Shown here piece after piece: positions 1 through 4,728 of a stretch of DNA of 10,957 bases (position 1 is its first letter; each line of letters starts with the position of its first letter). Made by a program: the position numbers and the translations under genes. Below the pieces are notes generated by a model. The model did not search any database, was not told where the DNA came from, and was given only the letters and a program-made list of their open reading frames with translations. The stretch is from positions 1 through 10,957 of the forward strand of contig CADBLY010000008.1 in NCBI GenBank assembly GCA_902795725.1, in the 5' to 3' direction. This DNA comes from an uncultured Erysipelotrichaceae bacterium. GTDB lineage: Bacteria > Bacillota_I > Bacilli_A > RF39 > UBA660.

Positions 1-42
1 GTAATCAATGTCTATAAATCAGCTATTACAAAGCTTAATTAA
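1..42 (+). CDS. C-terminal end of an unidentified upstream gene (partial)
   Basis: Frame 1 is open from the first base and ends at TAA 40-42, encoding the tail VINVYKSAITKLN. The other two forward frames stop at 2-4 and 13-17, so this is the only frame that could carry an upstream gene, and a terminator follows 31 bases later. Thirteen residues are too few to identify a family. In Bacillus the gene upstream of spoVT belongs to the mfd region, but nothing here confirms that. Confidence 0.35.
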   Translation, partial: VINVYKSAITKLN

Positions 43-73
43 TAATATAAATTTAGCTAAAAATAATTAATTT

Positions 74-98
74 AGAAGCATAATTTGCTTCTTTTTTT
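74..98 (+). terminator. Intrinsic terminator after the upstream gene
   Basis: The stem AGAAGCA (74-80) pairs with TGCTTCT (86-92) around a 5-base loop and runs directly into a T-tract (92-98). It ends the upstream transcript just before spoVT. Confidence 0.75.
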
Positions 99-121
99 GC
101 ACACTAATTTTAGGTGATTAA

Positions 122-646
122 ATGAAAGCTACAGGAATAGTGCGTAAGTTAGATAGTTTAGGAAGAATTGTTATTCCTAAGGAAATAAGAAACAATATGC
201 ATATTAAGGATGGAGAGAATTTAGAGATATATTTAGATAAGGATAATATTATTCTTAAGAAGTTTTCTAATATTGATAATATATCTTTGTTATCTGATGA
301 TATTGTAAGTTCTATTAATTATATTGTTGATGAGACCGTTTTAATTACAGATTTAGAGAAAGTTATATCTTGTAGTGGGAAAAATAAATGTGAACTTATT
401 AATAAGTTTATTAGTAAGGATTTATATGAATTAATTAAGGATAGAAGAAGTAATATTTTTAATAATGAAAAGATAGTCATTATTGATAAGGAAGAAGTTT
501 GTAGCTATGCTATCACACCTATTTTAGTTAATAGTGAGATTATTGGTTCGATTATGATTATTTCTTTGGATAGAGAACTTACTAGAAATGATTTAGATAT
601 TATTAAAATGATGTCATTATTTTTTACTAAATATCTTGAACAATAG
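122..646 (+). CDS. spoVT: SpoVT-like AbrB-family transcriptional regulator
   Basis: The 174 residues match the architecture of Bacillus SpoVT (about 178 aa). Residues 1-50 form a SpoVT/AbrB swapped-hairpin DNA-binding domain (MKATGIVRKLDSLGRIVIPK is almost the family signature). Residues 55-174 are a GAF-like C-terminal half ending in the pattern IIGSIMIISLDRELTRNDLD. In Bacillus, SpoVT is a forespore regulator that modulates sigma-G genes and spore coat and germination properties. The start is supported by AGGTGAT at 112-118, four bases before ATG. It follows a terminator and so probably has its own promoter in the AT-rich leader, though no clear -35/-10 pair was seen. The family call is firm. 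Orthology to SpoVT rather than to another AbrB-GAF protein rests on length and architecture. Confidence 0.85.
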   Translation: MKATGIVRKLDSLGRIVIPKEIRNNMHIKDGENLEIYLDKDNIILKKFSNIDNISLLSDDIVSSINYIVDETVLITDLEKVISCSGKNKCELINKFISKDLYELIKDRRSNIFNNEKIVIIDKEEVCSYAITPILVNSEIIGSIMIISLDRELTRNDLDIIKMMSLFFTKYLEQ

Positions 647-670
647 TAATTTATATGAGATAATATATGT

Positions 671-1132
671 ATGAGAAGATTTGAGAAGATAAGTTTTGAA
701 CAATTTAGTAAAGATATTTGTAATGATAGGAAATTATATGAAGAGTATAGTTTACCTAAAAGAGAGACTAGGTATGCTGCTGGATATGATTTTTATGCTC
801 TTTTTGACTTCGTATTAAAACCTGGAGAGATTAAGAAAATACCTACTGGTATTAAGGTAAATATGGAAGATGGAGAAGCTTTATTACTTCTTGATTGGAG
901 TAATATGGGGTTTAAATATAATGTTAGGTTGTGCAACCAAGTGGGAGTTATTGATAAGGATTATTATAATAATACTGATAATGAAGGTCATATGTGGTTT
1001 AGATTACAAAATGAAGGAGATAAAGACTGGTTAGTTAAAAAAGGGGAAGGGTTTGGTCAAGGAATATTTATTAAATACTTAGTTGTTGATGATGAAGATG
1101 ATAACTTTAAAGAAAGAAATAGTAGTTACTAG
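671..1132 (+). CDS. dUTPase-family protein with degenerate motifs 2 and 5
   Basis: This 153-residue protein has the trimeric dUTPase fold signatures. Motif 1 is AAGYDFYA (36-43), motif 3 is GVIDKDYY (92-99) and motif 4 is GEGFGQGIF (125-133). It carries the insertion YYNNTDNEGHMWFRL typical of Firmicutes and phage forms. Active enzymes hydrolyse dUTP to dUMP and pyrophosphate, keeping uracil out of DNA. Two phosphate-handling elements are altered here. The motif 2 P-R-S-S is D-W-S-N (75-78), losing the arginine and the second serine. The glycine-rich motif 5 (GGFGSTG type) is missing, the protein ending in ERNSSY. No frameshift restoring motif 5 was found downstream. The ribosome site is weak (GAG at about 657). 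Fold membership is confident. Catalytic activity is doubtful, so no gene symbol is given. Confidence 0.75.
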   Translation: MRRFEKISFEQFSKDICNDRKLYEEYSLPKRETRYAAGYDFYALFDFVLKPGEIKKIPTGIKVNMEDGEALLLLDWSNMGFKYNVRLCNQVGVIDKDYYNNTDNEGHMWFRLQNEGDKDWLVKKGEGFGQGIFIKYLVVDDEDDNFKERNSSY

Positions 1133-1236
1133 TGTTAAATATGTGTAAAAGAAAGTATTTTGTCGATAAAAAATGATAATTTGGTATGGTAATCTTGTTA
1201 ATGTTATGTTATTCTTAATTTAGACAAGGAGGAAAA
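1133..1236. promoter_or_regulatory. Leader of the small membrane protein, with a near Spo0A box
   Basis: This stretch separates the dUTPase-like gene from the small membrane protein. It contains TTGTCG (1160-1165) as a possible -35, and two overlapping extended -10 candidates, TGG-TATGGT (1182-1190) and TGG-TAATCT (1187-1195), none with ideal spacing. TGTCGAT at 1161-1167 matches the Bacillus Spo0A box TGTCGAA at six of seven bases. The promoter assignment is tentative. Confidence 0.3.
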
Positions 1237-1398
1237 ATGACAGAACAAGACAAGATTACTAAACAATTAGTAAACTATGTAGTTAGTTTTATGACAATTG
1301 TTTTAATAGGTAGTTTTGTTGTTAGTTTTAAGATTATAGATTTAGCTTATTTAATGTTTTTCTATAGCTTTTTAATAGTTTATAAAGTGTGTAAATAG
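1237..1398 (+). CDS. Small membrane protein, 53 residues, unknown function
   Basis: An open frame starts at ATG 1237 after an excellent ribosome site (AAGGAGG, 1226-1232, four bases before ATG) and ends at TAG 1396-1398. The product starts with a charged segment, MTEQDKITKQL. It is followed by two hydrophobic stretches at about residues 13-31 and 35-49, joined by a short turn (F-K-I-I-D), and a short basic tail. This predicts a two-helix membrane protein with both ends on the same side. I recognise no family. It has a possible promoter upstream and its stop codon lies in the stem of an intrinsic terminator, so it looks like a free-standing transcription unit rather than spurious sequence. The strong ribosome site is the main reason to believe it. 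Confidence 0.7.
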   Translation: MTEQDKITKQLVNYVVSFMTIVLIGSFVVSFKIIDLAYLMFFYSFLIVYKVCK

Positions 1399-1423
1399 TT
1401 TCTGGTAAAGGAGCTATTTTTTT
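1393..1423 (+). terminator. Intrinsic terminator overlapping the stop of the small membrane protein
   Basis: AAATAGTTTC (1393-1402) pairs with GGAGCTATTT (1410-1419) as a 10-pair stem including two G-U pairs, with a 7-base loop and T-run to 1423. The TAG stop codon is part of the 5' arm. Confidence 0.7.
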
Positions 1424-1431
1424 GTTATAAT
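1423..1431 (+). promoter_or_regulatory. Possible extended -10 promoter for tatD
   Basis: TGT-TATAAT forms an extended -10 directly after the terminator T-run. No good -35 lies 17 bases upstream. Transcription would start near 1438, at the GGAGG ribosome site, giving a leader of only about 13 bases. Confidence 0.35.
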
Positions 1432-1450
1432 TAGTTTGGAGGAAATAAAT

Positions 1451-2188
1451 ATGTTAATAGATACACATTGTCATTTAGATGAATATGAAGATATAGATAA
1501 TATTATTAATTTTGATGGGTTTATGATTACTAGTGGATGTGATAGAAAGAGTAATGAAAAAGTATTAGAATTAGTAGAAAAGTATGATAACATTTATGGT
1601 ACTTTAGGAATACATCCTGAATGTGTGGATACTGTATCAGAAGATGATTATAAATTTATTGAAGATAATTTATCTAATAAAAAAATAGTAGGGATTGGAG
1701 AGATAGGGTTAGATTATCATTATGAAGGTTTTGCTAAAGAGAAACAAATTAATGTTTTTAAAAGGCAATTAGATATAGCTTCTAAATATAATAAACCTGT
1801 AGTTGTTCATAGTCGTGATGCAATAGCGGATACATATAATATTTTAAAAGAATATAATATTAAAGGATGCATACATTGTTTTAGTTCTAGTTTAGAAATG
1901 GCAAGAGAAATTATTAAGTTAGGATATAAGATAGGTATAGGTGGTGTAGTTACTTTTAGAAATGGAAAAAGAATACAAGAAATAGTAGAAAATATAGATT
2001 TAAGTAATATACTTATAGAGACAGATAGTCCTTATCTTAGTCCAGAACCTTTTAGAGGTAAGAGAAATGAACCTAAAAATGTTTATTATGTTGCTAAAAA
2101 GATAAGTGAAATTAAGGGTGTAGATATATCTTATGTTTTAGATGTTACGAATAATAATGCCAAGAGTCAATTTGACTTAAATATATAG
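1451..2188 (+). CDS. tatD: TatD-family metal-dependent hydrolase / deoxyribonuclease
   Basis: The 245-residue protein carries the full TatD metal-binding set: H6 and H8 in DTHCHLD, E84 in IGEIGLDYH, H120 in VVVHSRDA, H142 in IHCFSS and D192 in IETDSPYLSP. It belongs to the amidohydrolase superfamily (TIM barrel). Members act as Mg-dependent 3'-5' exonucleases on DNA, with roles proposed in DNA repair and RNA quality control. ATG 1451 is chosen as start because GGAGG (1438-1442) lies eight bases upstream and because family members begin M-[LI]-[IF]-D-[TS]-H. An in-frame TTG at 1436 would overlap the ribosome site. The following 3D-domain gene and ksgA match the Bacillus yabD-yabE-ksgA order. 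The promoter of the next gene lies inside the 3' end of tatD. Confidence 0.92.
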   Translation: MLIDTHCHLDEYEDIDNIINFDGFMITSGCDRKSNEKVLELVEKYDNIYGTLGIHPECVDTVSEDDYKFIEDNLSNKKIVGIGEIGLDYHYEGFAKEKQINVFKRQLDIASKYNKPVVVHSRDAIADTYNILKEYNIKGCIHCFSSSLEMAREIIKLGYKIGIGGVVTFRNGKRIQEIVENIDLSNILIETDSPYLSPEPFRGKRNEPKNVYYVAKKISEIKGVDISYVLDVTNNNAKSQFDLNI

Positions 2189-2200
2189 ATATGGTAAAAT
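2172..2200 (+). promoter_or_regulatory. Sigma-A-type promoter of the 3D-domain gene
   Basis: TTGACT (2172-2177), 17 bases, then TAAAAT (2195-2200), preceded by TGG as an extended -10. It overlaps the end of tatD, and transcription should start near 2207. Confidence 0.7.
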
Positions 2201-2235
2201 ATTAATCGATTCAGAAAAACATTGAGGTGTAGAAT

Positions 2236-2922
2236 ATGAATATGAAAAAAATATCATTATTAGTAGCTTCGGCATTAGTGTTTCTACTAGTAATGACTAC
2301 GGTTTTTAAAACAATTTCTAAATCTTTATATATTAAAGGTGAGAAAAATATTAAAGTTATGAACCGTGAAAATAGGACCAATGAAATGTTAGTTAATATG
2401 GTTAAATCTTATAACTATATAGAGGTTTCAGAGGTAGAAGAACCAAAAGAAGAAGTGGTTCAGGAGAAAAAGGAAGAAATTAAAGTTGTTGCTGTTCCTG
2501 ATACGAAAAAAGAAGAAAAAGTGGAAGAAGTATCAGCTACAGAAGATAATAATGTTTATACTGGTAAATTAACTGGTTATGGTGCGGACTGTGCGGGATG
2601 TTCTGGTTATGTTGCTTGTAAAACACCTAATGGTAAGGTTAATTTAAGAGATGGATATTATTATAATGATTCAGCTTATGGTAGTGTGAGAATACTATCT
2701 GCTGATACGAGTGCTTTCCCTTGTGGAACTATTATTAAGGTAAATAATGGTATAATGGATGAATTTACAGCTATTGTACTTGATACTGGTGGTTCAATGA
2801 GGAGTGCATGGAGTAGAGGAGAAGTATGGATGGATTTAGCTTTCTCATCTAACTCAGATGCTGGTATTAGATCAGTTAATAGTACCAATACAACATTTAA
2901 GGTATTAAGACAAGGATGGTAG
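2236..2922 (+). CDS. Membrane-anchored or secreted 3D-domain cell-wall protein (YabE position)
   Basis: The 228-residue protein has an N-terminal hydrophobic segment (about residues 5-24) after a short basic start. A Glu/Lys/Val-rich low-complexity spacer follows (about 62-104), and then a C-terminal 3D domain from about 108. The three aspartates naming the domain are D157 (LSADTSAFPCGT), D183 (IVLDTGGSM) and D200 (WMDLAF). This double-psi barrel is related to the MltA lytic transglycosylase core and is found in YabE/YocH-type wall hydrolases. Cysteines at 119, 122, 128 and 163 could form disulphides outside the cell. It is shorter than Bacillus YabE and lacks DUF348 and G5 domains. GAGGTG (2224-2229) supports ATG 2236. 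It has its own promoter and terminator. Peptidoglycan cleavage is the likely role, inferred from family and position beside tatD and ksgA. Confidence 0.85.
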   Translation: MNMKKISLLVASALVFLLVMTTVFKTISKSLYIKGEKNIKVMNRENRTNEMLVNMVKSYNYIEVSEVEEPKEEVVQEKKEEIKVVAVPDTKKEEKVEEVSATEDNNVYTGKLTGYGADCAGCSGYVACKTPNGKVNLRDGYYYNDSAYGSVRILSADTSAFPCGTIIKVNNGIMDEFTAIVLDTGGSMRSAWSRGEVWMDLAFSSNSDAGIRSVNSTNTTFKVLRQGW

Positions 2923-2935
2923 TGTCCTTGTTTTT
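2910..2935 (+). terminator. Intrinsic terminator of the 3D-domain gene
   Basis: ACAAGGA (2910-2916) pairs perfectly with TCCTTGT (2925-2931) around an 8-base loop holding the TAG stop, followed by T to 2935. Confidence 0.7.
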
Positions 2936-2942
2936 GTTTAGT

Positions 2943-2975
2943 GTTGATTTTATTTGGTTTTTATTATAATATAAT
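2943..2975 (+). promoter_or_regulatory. Possible promoter of the toxin-like transcript
   Basis: TTGATT (2944-2949) lies 15 bases upstream of TATAAT (2965-2970), and a second TATAAT overlaps at 2970-2975. Spacing is not ideal (15 or 20), so the -35 is uncertain, but the double -10 directly after a terminator suggests a new start near 2977-2982. Confidence 0.4.
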
Positions 2976-2982
2976 TGTGTAA

Positions 2983-3003
2983 TAAAAAAAGAACAAAGGT
3001 TCT
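2983..3003 (-). terminator. Weak minus-strand terminator
   Basis: Read on the minus strand, AGAAC, a 4-base loop and GTTCT are followed by seven T (complement of 2984-2990). The stem has only five pairs. It could stop antisense transcription that passes the stronger terminator at 3160-3184. Confidence 0.35.
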
Positions 3004-3043
3004 ATAGTATATTATTTAATGGAATGTTTAATGTGAGTGTTAT

Positions 3044-3068
3044 CCTCCAATCCTTAAAAGGAAGGAGG
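3044..3068 (+). promoter_or_regulatory. Hairpin that buries the ribosome site of the toxin-like frame
   Basis: CCTCC (3044-3048) pairs with GGAGG (3064-3068), and the inner TCCT (3051-3054) pairs with AGGA (3059-3062) around TAAA. One side carries two unpaired A and the other one. The core of the very strong ribosome site GGAAGGAGG (3060-3068) is therefore completely double-stranded in the folded RNA. Buried ribosome sites are a known control in type I toxin mRNAs. Confidence 0.6.
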
Positions 3069-3077
3069 TAGATATAG

Positions 3078-3178
3078 ATGAAAATTAAAACTTTCATTTT
3101 GAAATTTTAAGGCTTGTCGCTATCCTTTTGTTATTATCTGCCTTATTGATATTAGCAATAAAAAAAGACACTCGTTAG
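3078..3178 (+). pseudogene. Candidate type I toxin-like hydrophobic peptide, split by a one-base frameshift
   Basis: A strong ribosome site (GGAAGGAGG, 3060-3068) stands nine bases before ATG 3078, which opens MKIKTFILKF and stops at TAA 3108-3110. The next frame continues seamlessly as L-R-L-V-A-I-L-L-L-L and then SALLILAIKKDTR, ending at TAG 3176-3178, but has no start of its own. It is closed upstream by TAA 3086-3088. One extra T in the run TTTT (3105-3108) would join the two parts into a 33-residue peptide. That peptide has a basic start, one membrane helix and a charged KKDTR tail, the size and shape of Fst/Ldr/TxpA-type toxins. The split may be a real inactivating deletion, a homopolymer error or ribosomal frameshifting; no good slippery site is evident. 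There is no homology to a named toxin that I can assert. Confidence 0.45.
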
Positions 3179-3184
3179 AGTGTC
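3160..3184 (-). terminator. Minus-strand intrinsic terminator
   Basis: On the minus strand GACACTC (complement of 3178-3184), loop TAAC, GAGTGTC (3167-3173) is followed at once by seven T (complement of 3160-3166). The 7-pair GC-containing stem with tight loop and T-run is a textbook terminator in this direction. In the + direction the T-run is displaced by seven bases, so it should work poorly there. Confidence 0.75.
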
Positions 3185-3254
3185 GAACCTATTTTTTGGA
3201 TGACATTCAATAGCCATTAAATGTTCTATTTTATTATATGCAAGATTTTTTGCT
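3160..3254 (-). ncRNA. Predicted antisense RNA, about 95 nt, overlapping the 3' part of the toxin-like frame
   Basis: A minus-strand promoter (-10 at 3261-3266) predicts a start near 3254, and the minus-strand terminator ends the RNA near 3160. The only frame inside (MAIECHPKNRF..., 3217 down to 3152) has no ribosome site, so the RNA is probably non-coding. It is complementary to the end of the hydrophobic frame and the bases after it. Tail-to-tail overlap of this kind is how RatA opposes txpA and SR4 opposes bsrG in Bacillus. The function as an antitoxin is inferred. Confidence 0.5.
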
Positions 3255-3260
3255 ACATGC

Positions 3261-3289
3261 ATTGTAGCACGTATCAAAATATTTTTCAA
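3261..3289 (-). promoter_or_regulatory. Minus-strand promoter of the antisense RNA
   Basis: Read on the minus strand: TTGAAA (complement of 3284-3289), 17 bases, TACAAT (3261-3266), with TGC just before the -10 (3267-3269) as an extended -10. The spacing is optimal. No minus-strand protein gene lies nearby, so a short RNA is the obvious product. Confidence 0.65.
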
Positions 3290-3301
3290 GAGGAGGTACT
3301 T

Positions 3302-4126
3302 ATGGATTATTCACCTAAAAAAATTAATGAAGAGATTAGTAATAATAATTTTAAAATTAAGAAGAAATTTGGACAAAATTTTATAAGTGATTATAATACT
3401 ATTCATAATATAGTTGATAAAGCTTTAATTGAAGATAATTCTTTAGTTATTGAAATTGGTCCTGGTATAGGTTCTTTAACTAGTTATTTGTGTAAAAAGG
3501 CTAAATGGGTACTATGTTATGAGATAGATAAAGATGTTGAACCTATTTTAAAGGATAATATTGATGATAATGTTGAAATAATATTTAAGGATTTTTTAAA
3601 AGCTAATGTTAAGGACGATATTAAGAAATATAATTATAATAAATTATATGTTATTGCTAATTTACCTTATTATATAACTACGCCAATAATCTTAAAGGTT
3701 ATTGAAGATAGAATTGATGTTGATAAAATAATTGTTATGGTACAAAAAGAAGTAGGTAATAGGATAGGCGCTAAACCTAATACAAGAGATTATAGTTCTT
3801 TATCGGTTTATATTAACTATTATTATGATGTTAAAAAGTTATTGGATGTTAGCCGTAATATATTTATTCCAGTACCTAATGTTGATAGTATTGTAATAGA
3901 AATGAAGAAAAAAGATAATAGATTAAAAGTTAATGATGAAGAGTTATTTTTTAGATTAGTTAGAGATAGTTTTAAATATAAAAGAAAGAATTTAAGGAAT
4001 AATTTAAAAAATTATAATTTAGATATAATTAGTAATATTGTTACTAATTATGGTTATGATTTGTCAGTTAGAGCTGAACAATTATCAATTGATATATTTG
4101 TAGATATAGCTAATAATTTAGGTTAA
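3302..4126 (+). CDS. ksgA: 16S rRNA (adenine1518/1519-N6)-dimethyltransferase KsgA/RsmA
   Basis: The 274-residue protein has KKKFGQNFI (20-28), the SAM-binding motif IEIGPGIGSLT (50-60), acidic E74 in YEIDKD, the catalytic motif IV NLPYYITTPI (120-129) and MVQKEVGNRI (147-156). IPVPNVDSIVI lies in the C-terminal part. It dimethylates two adjacent adenines near the 3' end of 16S rRNA during small-subunit assembly. ATG 3302 is chosen because GAGGAGG (3290-3296) lies five bases upstream. An in-frame ATG at 3221 would add 27 non-conserved residues and run through the antisense promoter. The tatD and 3D-gene neighbours match Bacillus, but rnmV, which normally precedes ksgA, is absent. KsgA rather than Erm is supported by the FGQNF start, length and neighbourhood. 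Confidence 0.95.
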   Translation: MDYSPKKINEEISNNNFKIKKKFGQNFISDYNTIHNIVDKALIEDNSLVIEIGPGIGSLTSYLCKKAKWVLCYEIDKDVEPILKDNIDDNVEIIFKDFLKANVKDDIKKYNYNKLYVIANLPYYITTPIILKVIEDRIDVDKIIVMVQKEVGNRIGAKPNTRDYSSLSVYINYYYDVKKLLDVSRNIFIPVPNVDSIVIEMKKKDNRLKVNDEELFFRLVRDSFKYKRKNLRNNLKNYNLDIISNIVTNYGYDLSVRAEQLSIDIFVDIANNLG

Positions 4127-4138
4127 GTGAATAAAATT

Positions 4139-4193
4139 TAGGAATATATTTCATTATATAGTAGGTGATGATATGAAATATATTCCTATTTTT
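4139..4193 (+). promoter_or_regulatory. Long hairpin spanning the spoIIR start codon; possible ksgA terminator
   Basis: TAGGAATATATTTCAT (4139-4154) pairs perfectly over 16 positions with 4173-4188, whose first three bases are the spoIIR ATG. The 18-base loop holds the GGTGAT ribosome site. A T-run follows at 4189-4193. It can be read as a terminator for ksgA or as a structure hiding the spoIIR start in read-through mRNA. Confidence 0.65.
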
Positions 4194-4691
4194 ATAATTA
4201 TATTTATTATATGTATTTTTGTTGGTAATAAGTTTTCTGCTATGACAATACCAGATGATGCAATTAGAGTAAGAGTGATAGCTAATAGTAATAGCGATTA
4301 TGATCAAAAGATGAAGATGAAGGTTAAGGAAAAAGTCGAAGATGATATGTATGGATTACTAAAGAATATTAAAGGGGTGGATAGGGCTAGAAAGGTTATT
4401 AATGATAATGTTAGTGTAGTTGATAAAGATATTAATCAATTGCTTAAAAGTAATGATTATGATATAAAATATGATGTTAATTTTGGATATAATTACTTTC
4501 CTAAAAAGGAGTTTAAAGGAGTAACGTATAAAGAAGGCTATTATGAATCATTAGTTGTTACATTAGGTGAAGGAAAGGGAGATAATTGGTGGTGTGTATT
4601 ATTCCCACCTTTATGTATGATGGAAGCTAATGAAAGTGATAAAGTAGAATATACAACGTTTGTTAAGGAAATGGTTGATAAATATTTTTGA
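4173..4691 (+). CDS. spoIIR: Stage II sporulation protein R (SpoIIR)
   Basis: The 172-residue protein has an N-terminal hydrophobic signal or anchor (about residues 3-18). The SpoIIR hallmarks follow: IPDDAIRVRVIANSNS (26-41) with DQ at 44-45, and the near-invariant LGEGKGDNWWCVLFPPLC (131-148). SpoIIR is made in the forespore under sigma-F and exported to the intermembrane space. There it triggers the SpoIIGA protease to process pro-sigma-E in the mother cell. The protein is shorter than Bacillus SpoIIR (about 224 aa), mainly at the C-terminus. The start uses GGTGAT (4164-4169) and sits in the 3' arm of a 16-pair hairpin. The gene ends in TGA. Its presence is the strongest evidence in the window for endospore formation. 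No sigma-F promoter could be assigned with confidence. Confidence 0.92.
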   Translation: MKYIPIFIIIFIICIFVGNKFSAMTIPDDAIRVRVIANSNSDYDQKMKMKVKEKVEDDMYGLLKNIKGVDRARKVINDNVSVVDKDINQLLKSNDYDIKYDVNFGYNYFPKKEFKGVTYKEGYYESLVVTLGEGKGDNWWCVLFPPLCMMEANESDKVEYTTFVKEMVDKYF

Positions 4692-4703
4692 TGTTCATAT
4701 AAT
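4675..4703 (+). promoter_or_regulatory. Promoter of mntP
   Basis: TTGATA (4675-4680), 17 bases, TATAAT (4698-4703). It overlaps the end of spoIIR. The start would fall near 4710, giving a leader under about 10 bases that begins at or just inside the GGTGAT site. Confidence 0.5.
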
Positions 4704-4728
4704 TTATTGGTGATTATATGAACTTTTT
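4693..4728 (+). promoter_or_regulatory. Hairpin spanning the mntP start; terminator-like after spoIIR
   Basis: GTTCATATAAT (4693-4703) pairs perfectly over 11 positions with ATTATATGAAC (4713-4723), which includes the mntP ATG (4718). The 9-base loop carries most of GGTGAT (4709-4714). Five T follow (4724-4728), so it may end spoIIR transcripts. The 5' arm contains the proposed -10 of mntP. Confidence 0.6.

Noticed and set aside
2676..2888. Minus-strand open frame of 70 codons inside the 3D-domain gene
   Set aside because: It lies fully inside a well-supported gene, has no ribosome site and no family resemblance; it is a shadow frame.
3078..3110. Ten-residue frame as an Erm-type antibiotic-sensing leader peptide for ksgA
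   Set aside because: KsgA is related to Erm, but the frame ends almost 200 bases before ksgA, an opposing promoter lies between, and no alternative hairpins covering the ksgA ribosome site were seen.
3181..3187. Perfect Spo0A box TGTCGAA
   Set aside because: It is part of the antisense terminator stem and stands alone without a tandem partner, so chance is the simpler reading.
3152..3217. Minus-strand 21-residue frame inside the predicted antisense RNA
   Set aside because: It lacks a ribosome site and runs through the terminator hairpin and T-run, so it is unlikely to be translated.
3221..3301. 27-residue N-terminal extension of KsgA from ATG 3221
   Set aside because: The residues are not KsgA-like, no ribosome site precedes 3221, and GAGGAGG stands directly before ATG 3302.
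4110..4307. Minus-strand open frame across the ksgA-spoIIR junction
   Set aside because: Its composition is Asn/Tyr/Ile-rich antisense of AT-rich DNA, and it covers the palindrome and the start of spoIIR; no ribosome site supports it.
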